Of a DNA stretch of 64,000 nt, positions 55,259-64,000 are shown in pieces. Numbering within the stretch: the stretch's first letter is position 1; every line of letters begins with the position of its first letter. The position numbers were made by a program, and so were the translations under genes. The stretch is from Venturia oleaginea (Eukaryota > Ascomycota > Dothideomycetes > Venturiales > Venturiaceae): positions 62,001-126,000 of the forward strand of contig JABMLP010000016.1 of assembly GCA_013176395.1 (NCBI GenBank), in the 5' to 3' direction. Below the pieces are notes generated by a model that saw nothing but the letters and a program-made list of their open reading frames with translations, did not search any database and was not told the DNA's origin.

Positions 55259-56461
55259 CTACGCCTGCCCCTGTTCTTCTATGATCGTGCTATCCAACGT
55301 GATGTTCTTCAAAATTTTGTCCGCACCCTGATCGACAAGTTGTCTTGCAACCTCACGTCCGAAAGCATCGGCTTCCTCCCTACTCTTGACAATAGCATTG
55401 TGCTCCGACTCGACAGCTTCCGAGCCATCAATCGAAACAACGGTGCCTCTCATCAATAGCTCGTCTTCTGCTGTCCATTCCGTTTCAACTCCAATAGGTA
55501 CACTGCATCCACCTTCCAGTGTGCGCATGAGCGAACGTTCAGCAATACAAGCTCTTTCTGTTTTCCAACAACTCAATGTTGACAAAAGTTCCGCGGTCTT
55601 CTTGTCATCTTCGCGTATTTCGACCCCGATAGCACCTTGACCGACTGCGTGCATTACTCCTCCCTCTTTCTTTGATAACGAAGCTGTGATTCTGTGTCCC
55701 AAATCTAGCCGTATTAATCCCGCCACTGCCAATATCAGTGCCGCGAATTCTGGGACTACTTGGTCCATGAATGATTTAGGGTCATCGAGTTTTCGCAAGC
55801 GTGTTGGGACGTTACCGCGACAATCGGCGAAGGTGAGATGTGGGTGAGCGCGCTTCAATTGTGCCTGGCGTCGGAGAGACGATGTGCCAATCAGACTTCC
55901 TGCGGGGAGGGTACTAAGAATCTCGTGTGCGGAGCCCGAAGAGGCGGCTGGGAGTGATTTTGTGAGAGGGAGTGAGAGGCAGAGAGCATCGCGGGGGTCT
56001 TCGCGCGGTAGAATAGCGCCAATGGACATCTTTGGAGGGAGCTGAGTCGGCATGTCTGTTCCGTCCGCATCAGCATTAACCCGTTTTTCAATTTTCATGG
56101 CTGAGCTGAAAAGGGAAGGGTTTGCGGTACCTTTCAAAGAGTGAACGATCAAATCCAATTCTCCCACCTCCAACAACGCCTCGAGTTCATGCGTCCATAG
56201 AGACTTAGCATTGAAGGAGTATAATGCTGTGATCTTATCCCTGTCCCCCAATGGATCCATGGCATGAATTTTGTACGTGTAGGAGGGGTATTCTTTTTGC
56301 AGCGCTTCGAGAACAAGGTCTGTTTGTACACGGGCCAATTTTGAGCGGCGCGTGCCTATTGTAATGGTTTTTGTTGGTTCGGCCGAGGCTGATGGCGATA
56401 AGGGGTCGTGTGTAGTAACAGAGGGAGCTGTCTCCAGAGGAGGCCGTATCGAGGCGTCCAT
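55259..56461 (-). CDS. HEM3: Porphobilinogen deaminase (hydroxymethylbilane synthase), two exons
   Basis: It joins four porphobilinogens into hydroxymethylbilane in heme synthesis. Exons are 56131-56461 and 55259-56055, 375 residues. Motifs: TIGTRRSKLARVQTDLV, FNAKSLWTHELEALL, LIVHSLKD (catalytic Asp about 111), IGTSSLRRQAQLKR, and the dipyrromethane-cofactor Cys in EGGCSVPIG (about 294). The 75-nt intron (56056-56130, GTACCG...AACAG) is a multiple of three without stops, so an unspliced reading stays open with 25 extra residues; family alignment (HSLKD-MPTQLPP) shows it must be removed. It splits the codon of the catalytic Asp. No obvious mitochondrial signal, as for other fungal HEM3. Confidence 0.92.
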   Translation of the reverse strand: MDASIRPPLETAPSVTTHDPLSPSASAEPTKTITIGTRRSKLARVQTDLVLEALQKEYPSYTYKIHAMDPLGDRDKITALYSFNAKSLWTHELEALLEVGELDLIVHSLKGTANPSLFSSAMKIEKRVNADADGTDMPTQLPPKMSIGAILPREDPRDALCLSLPLTKSLPAASSGSAHEILSTLPAGSLIGTSSLRRQAQLKRAHPHLTFADCRGNVPTRLRKLDDPKSFMDQVVPEFAALILAVAGLIRLDLGHRITASLSKKEGGVMHAVGQGAIGVEIREDDKKTAELLSTLSCWKTERACIAERSLMRTLEGGCSVPIGVETEWTAEDELLMRGTVVSIDGSEAVESEHNAIVKSREEADAFGREVARQLVDQGADKILKNITLDSTIIEEQGQA

Positions 56462-57004
56462 GGTGGGCTGGAGATGAAGCTGTGTATCGCGGGGTAGTCG
56501 TCGAACAGGAAGGATTGCGAGGCTTTATTGGGGTACCGTATAGCAATTGGATTGGTAGAGTAACAATCCCCAGGCTCTTGACAGGAAAGCTAAAGCTGTT
56601 CTGGAGTGATATATGTGTTGCTCCGAAAAGTGAAAAGTTGGCTGGCAGAGTTGAGCTACGAGAACTTGGCCGAAGGCATGATCCCTGTTCTTTCGAGGGA
56701 TAGATATACTTTGGTACAACAACTTTCAGCTCGCCAACCAATTGCTCGTACTCTGCACATCAAGCCAAGTTATATGCTTTGCAAGTCGTCGATATATCTC
56801 GTCGGCTACATGTTTCCTCTGGTCAGGCATAGTTGGCAGTGCGCCAATAAAGGCATGCCAAATGCATAGACCCGTGGCAAATATTCTATGGGGCGGAATG
56901 CGTGGCTCAAGAAGCACCACGACCGGTCTGCATGAAGATATTCCCTCTAAGACCATATCCCGCTTCTTCAATCCTTCTGCTAAACCCTCTTCTTACTCAT
57001 CACC
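56462..57004. promoter_or_regulatory. Divergent promoter region of HEM3 and the NLR-type gene
   Basis: The 543 bp between two divergently oriented starts must hold both promoters. No specific element is identified. Confidence 0.45.
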
Positions 57005-58594
57005 ATGGATCCCTTCTCTATCGTTGTTGGCTCTGTTGCCTTGGTCGAGACGGCGAACAGAGTCGCTACCGTGCTCATAGACACGTACAGGCACTATACA
57101 AACGCCCCTACTGAAATGGTCGACATTGCGGATCAGATCACGACTTGCTCCGGTCTTGTAGACGTCTTTGTAAATACCATCAAAGGCGCCAAACTCCCAC
57201 GCCATTTCCATTCTGTTGCCCAGAATCTAGTTGATCAGGTTAGCCTTCTTGGGGTAACCATAGCAATGTTCACTTACAGGTATCCAGTGCCAGAAAATAT
57301 TCAGAGAACTCAGCGAGATAGTAGCGGACCAAAATCGCCTCAAATACGTCTTTGGAAAGAAGAAAAATATCACCAAGAAACAGAAAGACCTGAAAAGATT
57401 ACAACACATGTTCATATTTCTTACCACATGCTACATCCACTATCCTTCTGATAAAGATGAAATCGGACAATCCGATATCAACAGTCTCCAAGGCACACTT
57501 CAGGATGTCCCAGTCCAGATTTCAATGCCAAATAGCAGTGGCCGCGGATCAACGCTTCTGTACGAAGCGACGCTTACTCTCAAACCTTCCCCAGCGTCTA
57601 GGAGTACCCGTATGAGCTCGAAACCATCGGATGGAGACTCGAAAACGGGACGAAATTGTCTGGATAATATGAGGCGAAGTCCATACTTCTCTGAATCGTT
57701 TCTGCTACCTCCACAAACTAAGGCAGACTACACTCAATTTCAGATAGAAGAACCAGACGAGGAAGGTCGCTTCGAAGTTCTATCGCGAGAAGAAGCATCC
57801 AGAGATGTCGGAAAACTCATCTCACGCGTACCGTCACTCCCGACAGCCATGCTCTGCCCTCATCTAACTTATGAATATAGTGGTTCTTATCCTCCTCTCC
57901 TGGCCCATCATCACCACGGACGTCCACACGCCGTGCTGCTGCTCCAATCTCACGAGCTCCAGTTCCACGAGCTCCGCAACCTCCGAGGGCCCCTGAACCG
58001 CCACCCTTTCCACCACCACCGCCGCTACCAGGTCATTTCCAGTACTCCGAAGACGAGGAAGAAGACTTCGATCACATACATGCTCCTTACCCCGAAGACG
58101 GTGGTTATCCACCTATAAGTCACACAGGATCACCCCTGGACGATCTTCCGCCTGCACCGCGCTACCCACCAACTCAAATTAACCCACCTGTCCGAGATTA
58201 CCCACCCGCCCAAGCTCGCCCTCTTCGTCCAGCAGGAGCCAGACCAGCACTTGGGCCGAGAGGAGGAAGTCTGACGAGTAATTCTGCTTATCCACCGGCT
58301 AGCGAGGGAATGAGAGGTGGTAGAAGAGGTGGACTGAAAGGAAGGGGGAGAAGGATGAGTTGGGACTGGTCTTGTGATGGATGTCGTGGGAAGGTAAGTC
58401 AAAAATTCAACATCCCACTGTTTCCCTCCATCTCTTTGGAACAAACTGACAAGTACCAGTTCTTCTACGACGATGGCAATAGACAGTTCCAGTGTATGTG
58501 GTGCAAAGACAACTTTGATTTCTGCGAGGATTGTCTGGACGAGGGCGATCATCCACATGGACGGGGCCATTTTGTTGAGGTGAAGGGAGCTTAG
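57005..58594 (+). CDS. Fungal NLR-type N-terminal domain joined to a ZZ-like zinc finger, four exons
   Basis: Exons 57005-57238, 57288-57827, 57881-58393 and 58460-58594; introns of 49, 53 and 66 nt, all phase 0; 473 residues. Residues 1 to about 130 (MDPFSIVVGSVALVETANRV, ... FRELSEIVADQNRLKYVFG) resemble the helical N-terminal domain found ahead of NACHT/ankyrin proteins in fungi. The middle (about 260-410) is Pro/Arg-rich and disordered, with an acidic patch (SEDEEEDFD) and an RGG-like run (MRGGRRGGLKGRGRR). The end is a ZZ-like finger: C423-x2-C426, C441-x2-C444, C451-x2-C454 and His 460-466. There is no NACHT or repeat domain. Perhaps a signalling adaptor; function unknown. Confidence 0.78.
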
Positions 58595-58791
58595 TGGAGT
58601 AGATGTCAGCGAATCGATGAGTTTATAGGCTTCATATGAAATCTAATATGAATCACGATGTATTTCCGCAAATTTGAGAGCATCCCATCGCTAGAGATCT
58701 ATGAACACCGATCTCGAGTTATGGACAATTATTTCCTACCCAATCCTCTCATCTATAACTTCTCTATAATATCTAGCTTATTGTTACGGGG
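58595..58791. other. Short gap before solo LTR
   Basis: 3' side of the zinc-finger gene; nothing else seen. Confidence 0.5.
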
Positions 58792-59041
58792 AACTCGTTT
58801 CTCAACACAGTTGATTATGTCAAGACCTTCTTGACACCTGTGTTCTCTTGTTCTGGTCCGCGGGTTTGGGGTAAGGGCAATATCAGTCTGGAAGTACTTA
58901 CCTTAAGTATCTTCCCTTGCTCAGGTTCTTTAGAGGCTCACTAGATCCTAGCCATCCGATGTATCTCCCAATTCAATTGTCGTCTAACCGATTTGATCCT
59001 CAGATCAATCCTGCTCTTCAGCCTTGAGGTGATCTGTAACA
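58792..59041 (+). repeat. Solo LTR (250 bp), TSD CTTAT
   Basis: TGTTACGGGGAACTCG to GATCTGTAACA with CTTAT at 58787-58791 and 59042-59046. A truncated relative lies at 34210-34341. Confidence 0.93.
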
Positions 59042-59069
59042 CTTATAATAACACCAACCTAAGTCTAGG

Positions 59070-59436
59070 CCTCGATATTAGACTTAGACCCAGACTTAGA
59101 CTTAGACCCTGTCACGGAGTGACACTGAGAGTGTTACCATGAACTGGTATACACGTGATTCTAGCGCACAAACCGAGGAATCCCATACCTACCTCGCGAT
59201 TCCTCCACTGTGCTTAGATTCTTCACGCAATGTCTTGACTCTTAGAAAGATAATACCAATGACTTCTATCACGCTCGCTCATAGCTAGTACGGCTGAACA
59301 CTTGTCAACGTGCTTTACGACTACTTCTATCGCTTCCGTAACAGACCCAGACTTAGACTTAGACCCAGACTTAGACCCAGACTTAGACCCAGACTTAGAC
59401 CTAGACTTAGACCCAGACTTGGACTTAATAAACTAT
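59070..59436. repeat. 12-bp microsatellite (GACTTAGACCCA)n split by a solo LTR
   Basis: Alternating GACTTA and GACCCA hexamers on both sides of the LTR at 59110-59343, with about seven further 12-bp units at 59344-59436. Confidence 0.85.
59110..59343 (+). repeat. Solo LTR (234 bp) in the microsatellite, TSD GACCC
   Basis: TGTCACGGAGTGACACTGAG to CGCTTCCGTAACA, with GACCC at 59105-59109 and 59344-59348. Because GACCC is also part of the microsatellite unit, the TSD is slightly less telling than elsewhere. Confidence 0.8.
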
Positions 59437-59494
59437 CTTACTTATCTTATAATTAATTTACACTAAAGTCTATCTCCTTCCCTCCTTCCCTACT

Positions 59495-59514
59495 CCCCCC
59501 CCCCCCCCCCCCCC
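59495..59514. repeat. Poly-C tract, 20 bp
   Basis: Uninterrupted C run followed by (CT)n. Length is unreliable in any assembly. Confidence 0.9.
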
Positions 59515-60392
59515 TCTCTCTCAACCTATCTCCCCTATCCTGTTACGCAGAGGCTATGGCTCAAAGTAATCTAGCTGGATTTGGCTAATCCGTACAGTAG
59601 GGTTCAAGTGGTCCGGGGCGACAATATCGTATCAAACAAGTGAAGGGAAGCTTGCAAGATATAAGAGTCGTGAATTGTGCTAGGTAACTAGAGAGTGAAG
59701 ATACGAGACACTGAGGGAACAGAGTCTCCCTTATCTCCCAGATACTATCCTAAATACAATCCCTCCCCTATAAAAGTATCAATTACCCCCTCCCCCCCGA
59801 GAGTAGAAAGCGTAGTAAAAGTACTTAACAAAAATAATATCAGTCTATCTACTACCAAATCTAAGTCGTTGAGAAAGGGATGGTTAGAGATGTAGGAATC
59901 GGATGCTCGACTACTAGGTAGACAGAGGTTGATATTATACAAATCCAACTAAAATACTTATCATAAGCTTAAGCTAATGAGTCTAAGAGATCCATCCCTG
60001 GGGTTTAACTAGGACAAAAGCAGCCAGCCTAACATGGTGGAGAAAAAATAGACGGGAGCGAGGCTGAAAGGAAGATTAGTACACGACCGAAAAGAACAGC
60101 AAAACACGTCCATATCAAAAGGAAAAGAATCTCTAAATTGCAAAGAAAGCTGAGCGTCTAGCTCGCGAAAGTATCCGATCCAAATGTCTACCGCCAAAAA
60201 AACGCCTGTCAGTCGACGCCGTTCGTTTTCCAAATGCAAGTATGCAAATACCCATGTGTCCGTATATACAACGACTCGGCATCAGCTCAAGCCAGTACAA
60301 GCCAGCCGCAGCCGCAGTCATCCATCTCATTATGCATCCCAAAATCATTCCATATCTCAACACCCCCGTTTTTTGGTTTCTCACCATGCAAT
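59515..60392. other. Intergenic, possible transposon relic
   Basis: TGTTACGCAGAGGC at 59540 looks like an LTR start, and a short frame at 59695-59895 (SPPRVESVVKVLNKNNISLS) could be an old gag scrap, but neither is firm. The rest is the 3' side of the arrestin gene. Confidence 0.35.
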
Positions 60393-63233
60393 CTAAGTAT
60401 CAATAAGACGAATCATCCCCGACGTATGCGTGTTCTGCACGCCCGCACTCGAAACACCACCACTGGGAACACCAGCTCCACCAACATTGGCGGGTAAAGA
60501 AAAGTCTCTGTTCATGCCCAACGTAGGCCAAGACCTCACCTCATCCAAACTTCGATTGACGCGTCTCGAGCCAGGCGTTAACGGAATTTCAACTCTAGCT
60601 CTCGATCGTCCACCCCGTGGCGTCAACATTCCACCATCACCCATGATGCTGTCAGGTGCACCGCCTTCGCTGTCAGACTCTTCGTCGGTGTTGTACTCTT
60701 CTGCTAAGCGAGCGAAGTAGTCCACCATGCCATCAGTTGAAGGAGTAACAATATCATGATATTGTGGTGGCGGAGTCTCGAGCGGTGGCGGCGGCTCCTC
60801 GTCCTCAAAAGCTGGTGGATTGAAGGATGGAGCGCGGATGATGTGCATTGGTCGCATTGGTTGATGAGAAAGTGGTCGTACTGGCTGCTGATGCATTGGG
60901 CCTCCAACGTGGGCAGTCTCCGGCCTTGCCAGACCTGGAACGCTTCCTGAAGGTGTCGTGAACATCGACTGTGGACGGCGCTCCGACGAGGTGGATGATG
61001 ATGATGCAGATGAGGCAGCAGATGATTCCGTGAATTGAGGTGGTGGACCAGAGCCGTTCAAGGAGTTCAGCGTCGGTACGAATGATGTTGGTGAGTGGCG
61101 TCGTGGTGCTGATCCAGGACAGCCACATTCCGTCAGGTTTTGCGGTGTATCAGACGATTCAGGACTTGTATAGGCAGGTAAAGCAGTGTTTGCTTGTGTT
61201 GCTCTGCACGATAGGATGTGGAACGGAGAATCGATCGAAATCTCGAAGTGGCGTCGTCGCGATGGATCGACCGCGTCAGGCTTTGACAATCTCATCACAA
61301 TTTTGATCCAATGATGGACCGTGATGTTAGAATAGGTGGTGTCAAAGTGCAGTTTTGAACTACTATCCTTTGCTTTCGTCTTGTCGCATGACGGTAGTTG
61401 GATGTTGAATTCCATCTCGGTTGGGCCGATTTGGTTATCGTGTTGGAGTGGCCCGAGAAGATTCGTCGAATCTGGTATAGGTACATCTTCTCCTCTCGCC
61501 GCCTGCGCACGGAGATCGTATGGCACACCACCGCCCGATAGTATTCGCATGGTACTGCCTGGAAATGTGCTTGTAGCTGGGGCGTCCGCTCGTTTTTCGA
61601 ATAACTGTACTTTCCGCTGTGCATCTGTTCGGTGAACCGACTTGTTTTTCGCCCAGTATTCGATGCTCTCCGTAACGAAAACCTTGATCCGATGGCATTG
61701 AACTTTGGCCAGCGGAGTGAGCTTGAATGCAATAGGAATTTGTGCACCGAGCGGGAACGACTTGCCCGATATCACAATGTCGTAGTGCAATTGATCCTCC
61801 CAGTTTCGACTGATGGCGATGGGTTCGACTTGTTCCAGGGAGCCCTCGGCGGGCGTTCGGATGACAACCACTTCCTTTGATCCTACGAGGTTGGTCTTGA
61901 ATGCGCCTGCTCTTTCCACCAGCGCCTCGAGCTCATACTTCACAGACCCTAATTCAACGTCGATCGTCTCTGGCAAGTGGCTGTCGAGTGGCAACTCGAA
62001 GTTGTACATGTAGTCACCTGGTTGGAAGGTGCGATATCCCTTTTGGGCCACAGTTGGACCTCCTGTTGGAGAGTCTCCCTTGCCGAAACTTCTAGACTGG
62101 TTGACTTGCAGCGACAACTTTTTCAGTTCTCTCGTACTCAAGTTGTTGGAGGTTCGATTAGCGTTTCGTATCGGAAGGGCGAGGGAAGACCGATTCCGCA
62201 ACATGCTCAGATCCGAACCCATATCTGCCGAGCTTTTGAACAGCTCAACGTGATCCGCGCCTGTCGACGTCTCCGCCGTAGGAAACTGTGCGTTAAAAAA
62301 TGGCCAGGTATGGTTGGTGTTGCCGATGACCTCCTCAAACTCCGTCTTCTTTGGAGGAAGACCTTCGGGCCATTTCGTGACTGCCCTGCCTCGAAATCGC
62401 AACGTGACAGCCTTGATCTTCGAGGGTTTGGACACCCGAATGTGGAGACGTCCACGCAACATGGCTGTGTTGCGGTTTGCTGCCAGATCTCCATGCTCGA
62501 ACCCTTGCAGAAAAAGGTATGGCTCAGCCATTGCGATTGACACGGTGATGCCATTGCCGGATGCAAGCGGCTTTTCTTCCGCTAACCTGGAATTCGTTGC
62601 GGACATCGGGAATGATGCAATCGAATTGCGTGGAGACACCATTTCGTCCACTGATTGCCGTGGAGCAGCAGATGGTCCGATGGGTAAGGCCACTGTATGC
62701 CTAGAGTTGAGTCCCATATTGTCGCCCACCGCAGAGGACTTTCTTCTTTCGCCCCAGAACGTAGATGCGGGTCTTCTTCTTCTCGGCCTTGCTTGTAATG
62801 GTGCTGTTGTCGCACCTGGTGTCCACGAAACGGGTCGATCTCTAGGTTGTCGAAGCTCGGTAACGGGTGGGCGTACTGGCTGGACCTCTTGGGGTATCTT
62901 GGGTTCGCGGAATTCGAATATCGCTTTGAAGAACTTCTTCGCGCTGTCCCGTGAATCTGCCAGTTTACCGAACTTGCCAAGATAAACCGTCAACCTTCGA
63001 GATCTCTTCTTCCCCGGACCTTTCGCAATGGGGTCGGCTACCACGCGAGCAATGTGTATACGGTGAGGACGAAGCGATCGTGATTGGAAATGAGATGGTC
63101 GTGGATTCTCAGCGAGGTTGAATGCCTGGTGGAGAGAATGTGGTAGATAGTACAGGCGTCCTCTCTCGGCCTGGACTTGAATATAGCCTGTGGCTGTCTG
63201 GCCGATCTGTGAGCGACGGTCTACGGCGGACAT
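60393..63233 (-). CDS. Large PPxY arrestin-related trafficking adaptor
   Basis: From the ATG at 63233 (M-S-A-V-D-R-R-S) to 60393, 946 residues, single exon; the frame is open for 35 more codons upstream but without a convincing ATG, and the true start could be further in. The arrestin N-domain lies at about 230-480 (LRGRLHIRVSKPSKIKAVTL, PGDYMYNFELPLDSHLPET), the C-domain at about 480-700 (LHYDIVISGKSFPLGAQIPI, KVFVTESIEYW). The tail is Ser/Pro-rich and has a PPxY motif (TPPPQYHDI), the WW-domain docking site for Rsp5-type ubiquitin ligases. Such adaptors drive ubiquitylation and endocytosis of plasma-membrane transporters. It resembles yeast Aly/Rod-type ARTs; which one is uncertain. Confidence 0.85.
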   Translation of the reverse strand: MSAVDRRSQIGQTATGYIQVQAERGRLYYLPHSLHQAFNLAENPRPSHFQSRSLRPHRIHIARVVADPIAKGPGKKRSRRLTVYLGKFGKLADSRDSAKKFFKAIFEFREPKIPQEVQPVRPPVTELRQPRDRPVSWTPGATTAPLQARPRRRRPASTFWGERRKSSAVGDNMGLNSRHTVALPIGPSAAPRQSVDEMVSPRNSIASFPMSATNSRLAEEKPLASGNGITVSIAMAEPYLFLQGFEHGDLAANRNTAMLRGRLHIRVSKPSKIKAVTLRFRGRAVTKWPEGLPPKKTEFEEVIGNTNHTWPFFNAQFPTAETSTGADHVELFKSSADMGSDLSMLRNRSSLALPIRNANRTSNNLSTRELKKLSLQVNQSRSFGKGDSPTGGPTVAQKGYRTFQPGDYMYNFELPLDSHLPETIDVELGSVKYELEALVERAGAFKTNLVGSKEVVVIRTPAEGSLEQVEPIAISRNWEDQLHYDIVISGKSFPLGAQIPIAFKLTPLAKVQCHRIKVFVTESIEYWAKNKSVHRTDAQRKVQLFEKRADAPATSTFPGSTMRILSGGGVPYDLRAQAARGEDVPIPDSTNLLGPLQHDNQIGPTEMEFNIQLPSCDKTKAKDSSSKLHFDTTYSNITVHHWIKIVMRLSKPDAVDPSRRRHFEISIDSPFHILSCRATQANTALPAYTSPESSDTPQNLTECGCPGSAPRRHSPTSFVPTLNSLNGSGPPPQFTESSAASSASSSSTSSERRPQSMFTTPSGSVPGLARPETAHVGGPMHQQPVRPLSHQPMRPMHIIRAPSFNPPAFEDEEPPPPLETPPPQYHDIVTPSTDGMVDYFARLAEEYNTDEESDSEGGAPDSIMGDGGMLTPRGGRSRARVEIPLTPGSRRVNRSLDEVRSWPTLGMNRDFSLPANVGGAGVPSGGVSSAGVQNTHTSGMIRLIDT

Positions 63234-64000
63234 GTTGTGTGCTAGTCTTGCTCCGACATGGGGAGAGAAGGAAAAAGGAAACAGCAATTGTAGAAGTATG
63301 AGAAATTTGATATAGGTATGGGTGGGAGTAGTAGCCACGAATCATGCACAGAATGAGGATCCGTGTTTGGAGTGTCGCAGGTTTCCAATTCTGCAAGCAG
63401 ATGGCTACATTACGGGGGGAGGAAGGTCGGATGATTCGAGCTAGAGGGAGAAGGAGATAGATTGATTGAGGCGAGCAGACAGCAAAGGGTTAGACTTACT
63501 GAGGACTTGTCGAATTGCAGAGTTGATTAATTGGCAGTTTGCGGTTTTACTGGAGATGAACGAGGGTGGGAGCACATGCCCACGGCGATTCTCATCCAAA
63601 ACACAACGCGGCCAGGGGTCAGAGGGTGGCCGGATAGTTGCAGCGGTGTCCCTGATATTGCAATGACTTGTCAGCACGGCCTCGCAAGGTTTTGCTTGTC
63701 TGGGCATAGGAATAGCGGTGGTAAACAAGAGTCGAGGCGCGCAAATCGAGGGCGCGAAGCCTGCACAGGCGACGACAACGAAACAGGAACAGACACGTCC
63801 AAGAGGGCTCGTCAGCAAAGTGGGCAGACTGGGAGCAGCGGGGGGAATGGCAGGAGAGAAGTTGTTTATTCGGAAGAGGCTGGATCTGGGAGAGGCAGAG
63901 ATCCGCACTCGGCCACCATCGATTGTGCGGGCGCCCTGGCGATTGGCACGACCAGCGAGTACATAGTCCTATTCTGGTCCTTCTCATGTGACATCAGTGG
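63234..64000. other. Arrestin upstream region to window end
   Basis: Probable promoter and 5' UTR. Frames on both strands overlap each other and none shows recognisable protein features. Confidence 0.45.

Noticed and set aside
60984..61128. Short frames on the plus strand over the arrestin tail
   Set aside because: Overlap a long conserved minus-strand gene and have no features.
1..64000. tRNA and rRNA genes
   Set aside because: A visual scan for box B-like GGTTCRANYCC with a plausible partner and for conserved rRNA cores found none; a tRNA scan would settle it.

Overview
The window looks like nuclear DNA of a filamentous ascomycete (Pezizomycotina; I would guess Leotiomycetes-like, but the class is inference). 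The evidence is host genes with short 40-100 nt introns carrying GTANGT-type donors and CTAAC/CTAAT branch sites, a fungal-type F-box gene, UPRTase, HEM3 and a PPxY arrestin, a dense load of fungal LTR, hAT, Fot/pogo and mariner elements, and C-to-T nonsense changes in CpA context of the kind left by repeat-induced point mutation (RIP).

Region 1 (1-26,668) is a nested transposon block with no host gene recognised. It holds Ty3/gypsy fragments with a chromodomain integrase, three Ty1/copia elements (A 2401-7717 +, C 11513-15973 -, B 18355-24126 -), solo LTRs, a LINE-like retroposon, a Fot/pogo transposon and a hAT transposon. Several insertions can be ordered from target-site duplications (TSDs): LINE inside solo LTR inside gypsy; solo LTR inside copia LTR inside hAT; solo LTR inside Fot inside hAT.

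Region 2 (26,669-44,658) is a gene island: the 3' half of an F-box gene, a thioredoxin with a premature stop, a secreted aspartic protease, two candidate small secreted proteins, an ACC-synthase-like aminotransferase, a frameshifted dienelactone hydrolase, UPRTase and a decayed unknown gene. A mariner deletion derivative (32,703-34,079) sits in the middle.

Region 3 (44,659-49,923) is a second hAT copy in opposite orientation, the 5' half of the same F-box gene, and a small Fot-derived element that kept a DNA-binding ORF but lost its catalytic domain. The 8-bp hAT TSD found beside the F-box 3' half at 26,669 recurs, inverted, beside the 5' half at 47,478. Joining the two halves at that 8-mer restores one reading frame. 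The simplest reading is hAT insertion into the F-box gene followed by recombination between two inverted hAT copies, which flipped the whole of region 2.

Region 4 (49,924-64,000) is ordinary host sequence: an acidic RING protein, HEM3 porphobilinogen deaminase, a protein joining a fungal NLR-type N-terminal domain to a ZZ-like zinc finger, two more solo LTRs with perfect TSDs, and a large PPxY arrestin.

Coordinates of spliced genes were worked out by hand from splice motifs and phase; no searches could be run, so family names rest on recognised motifs.
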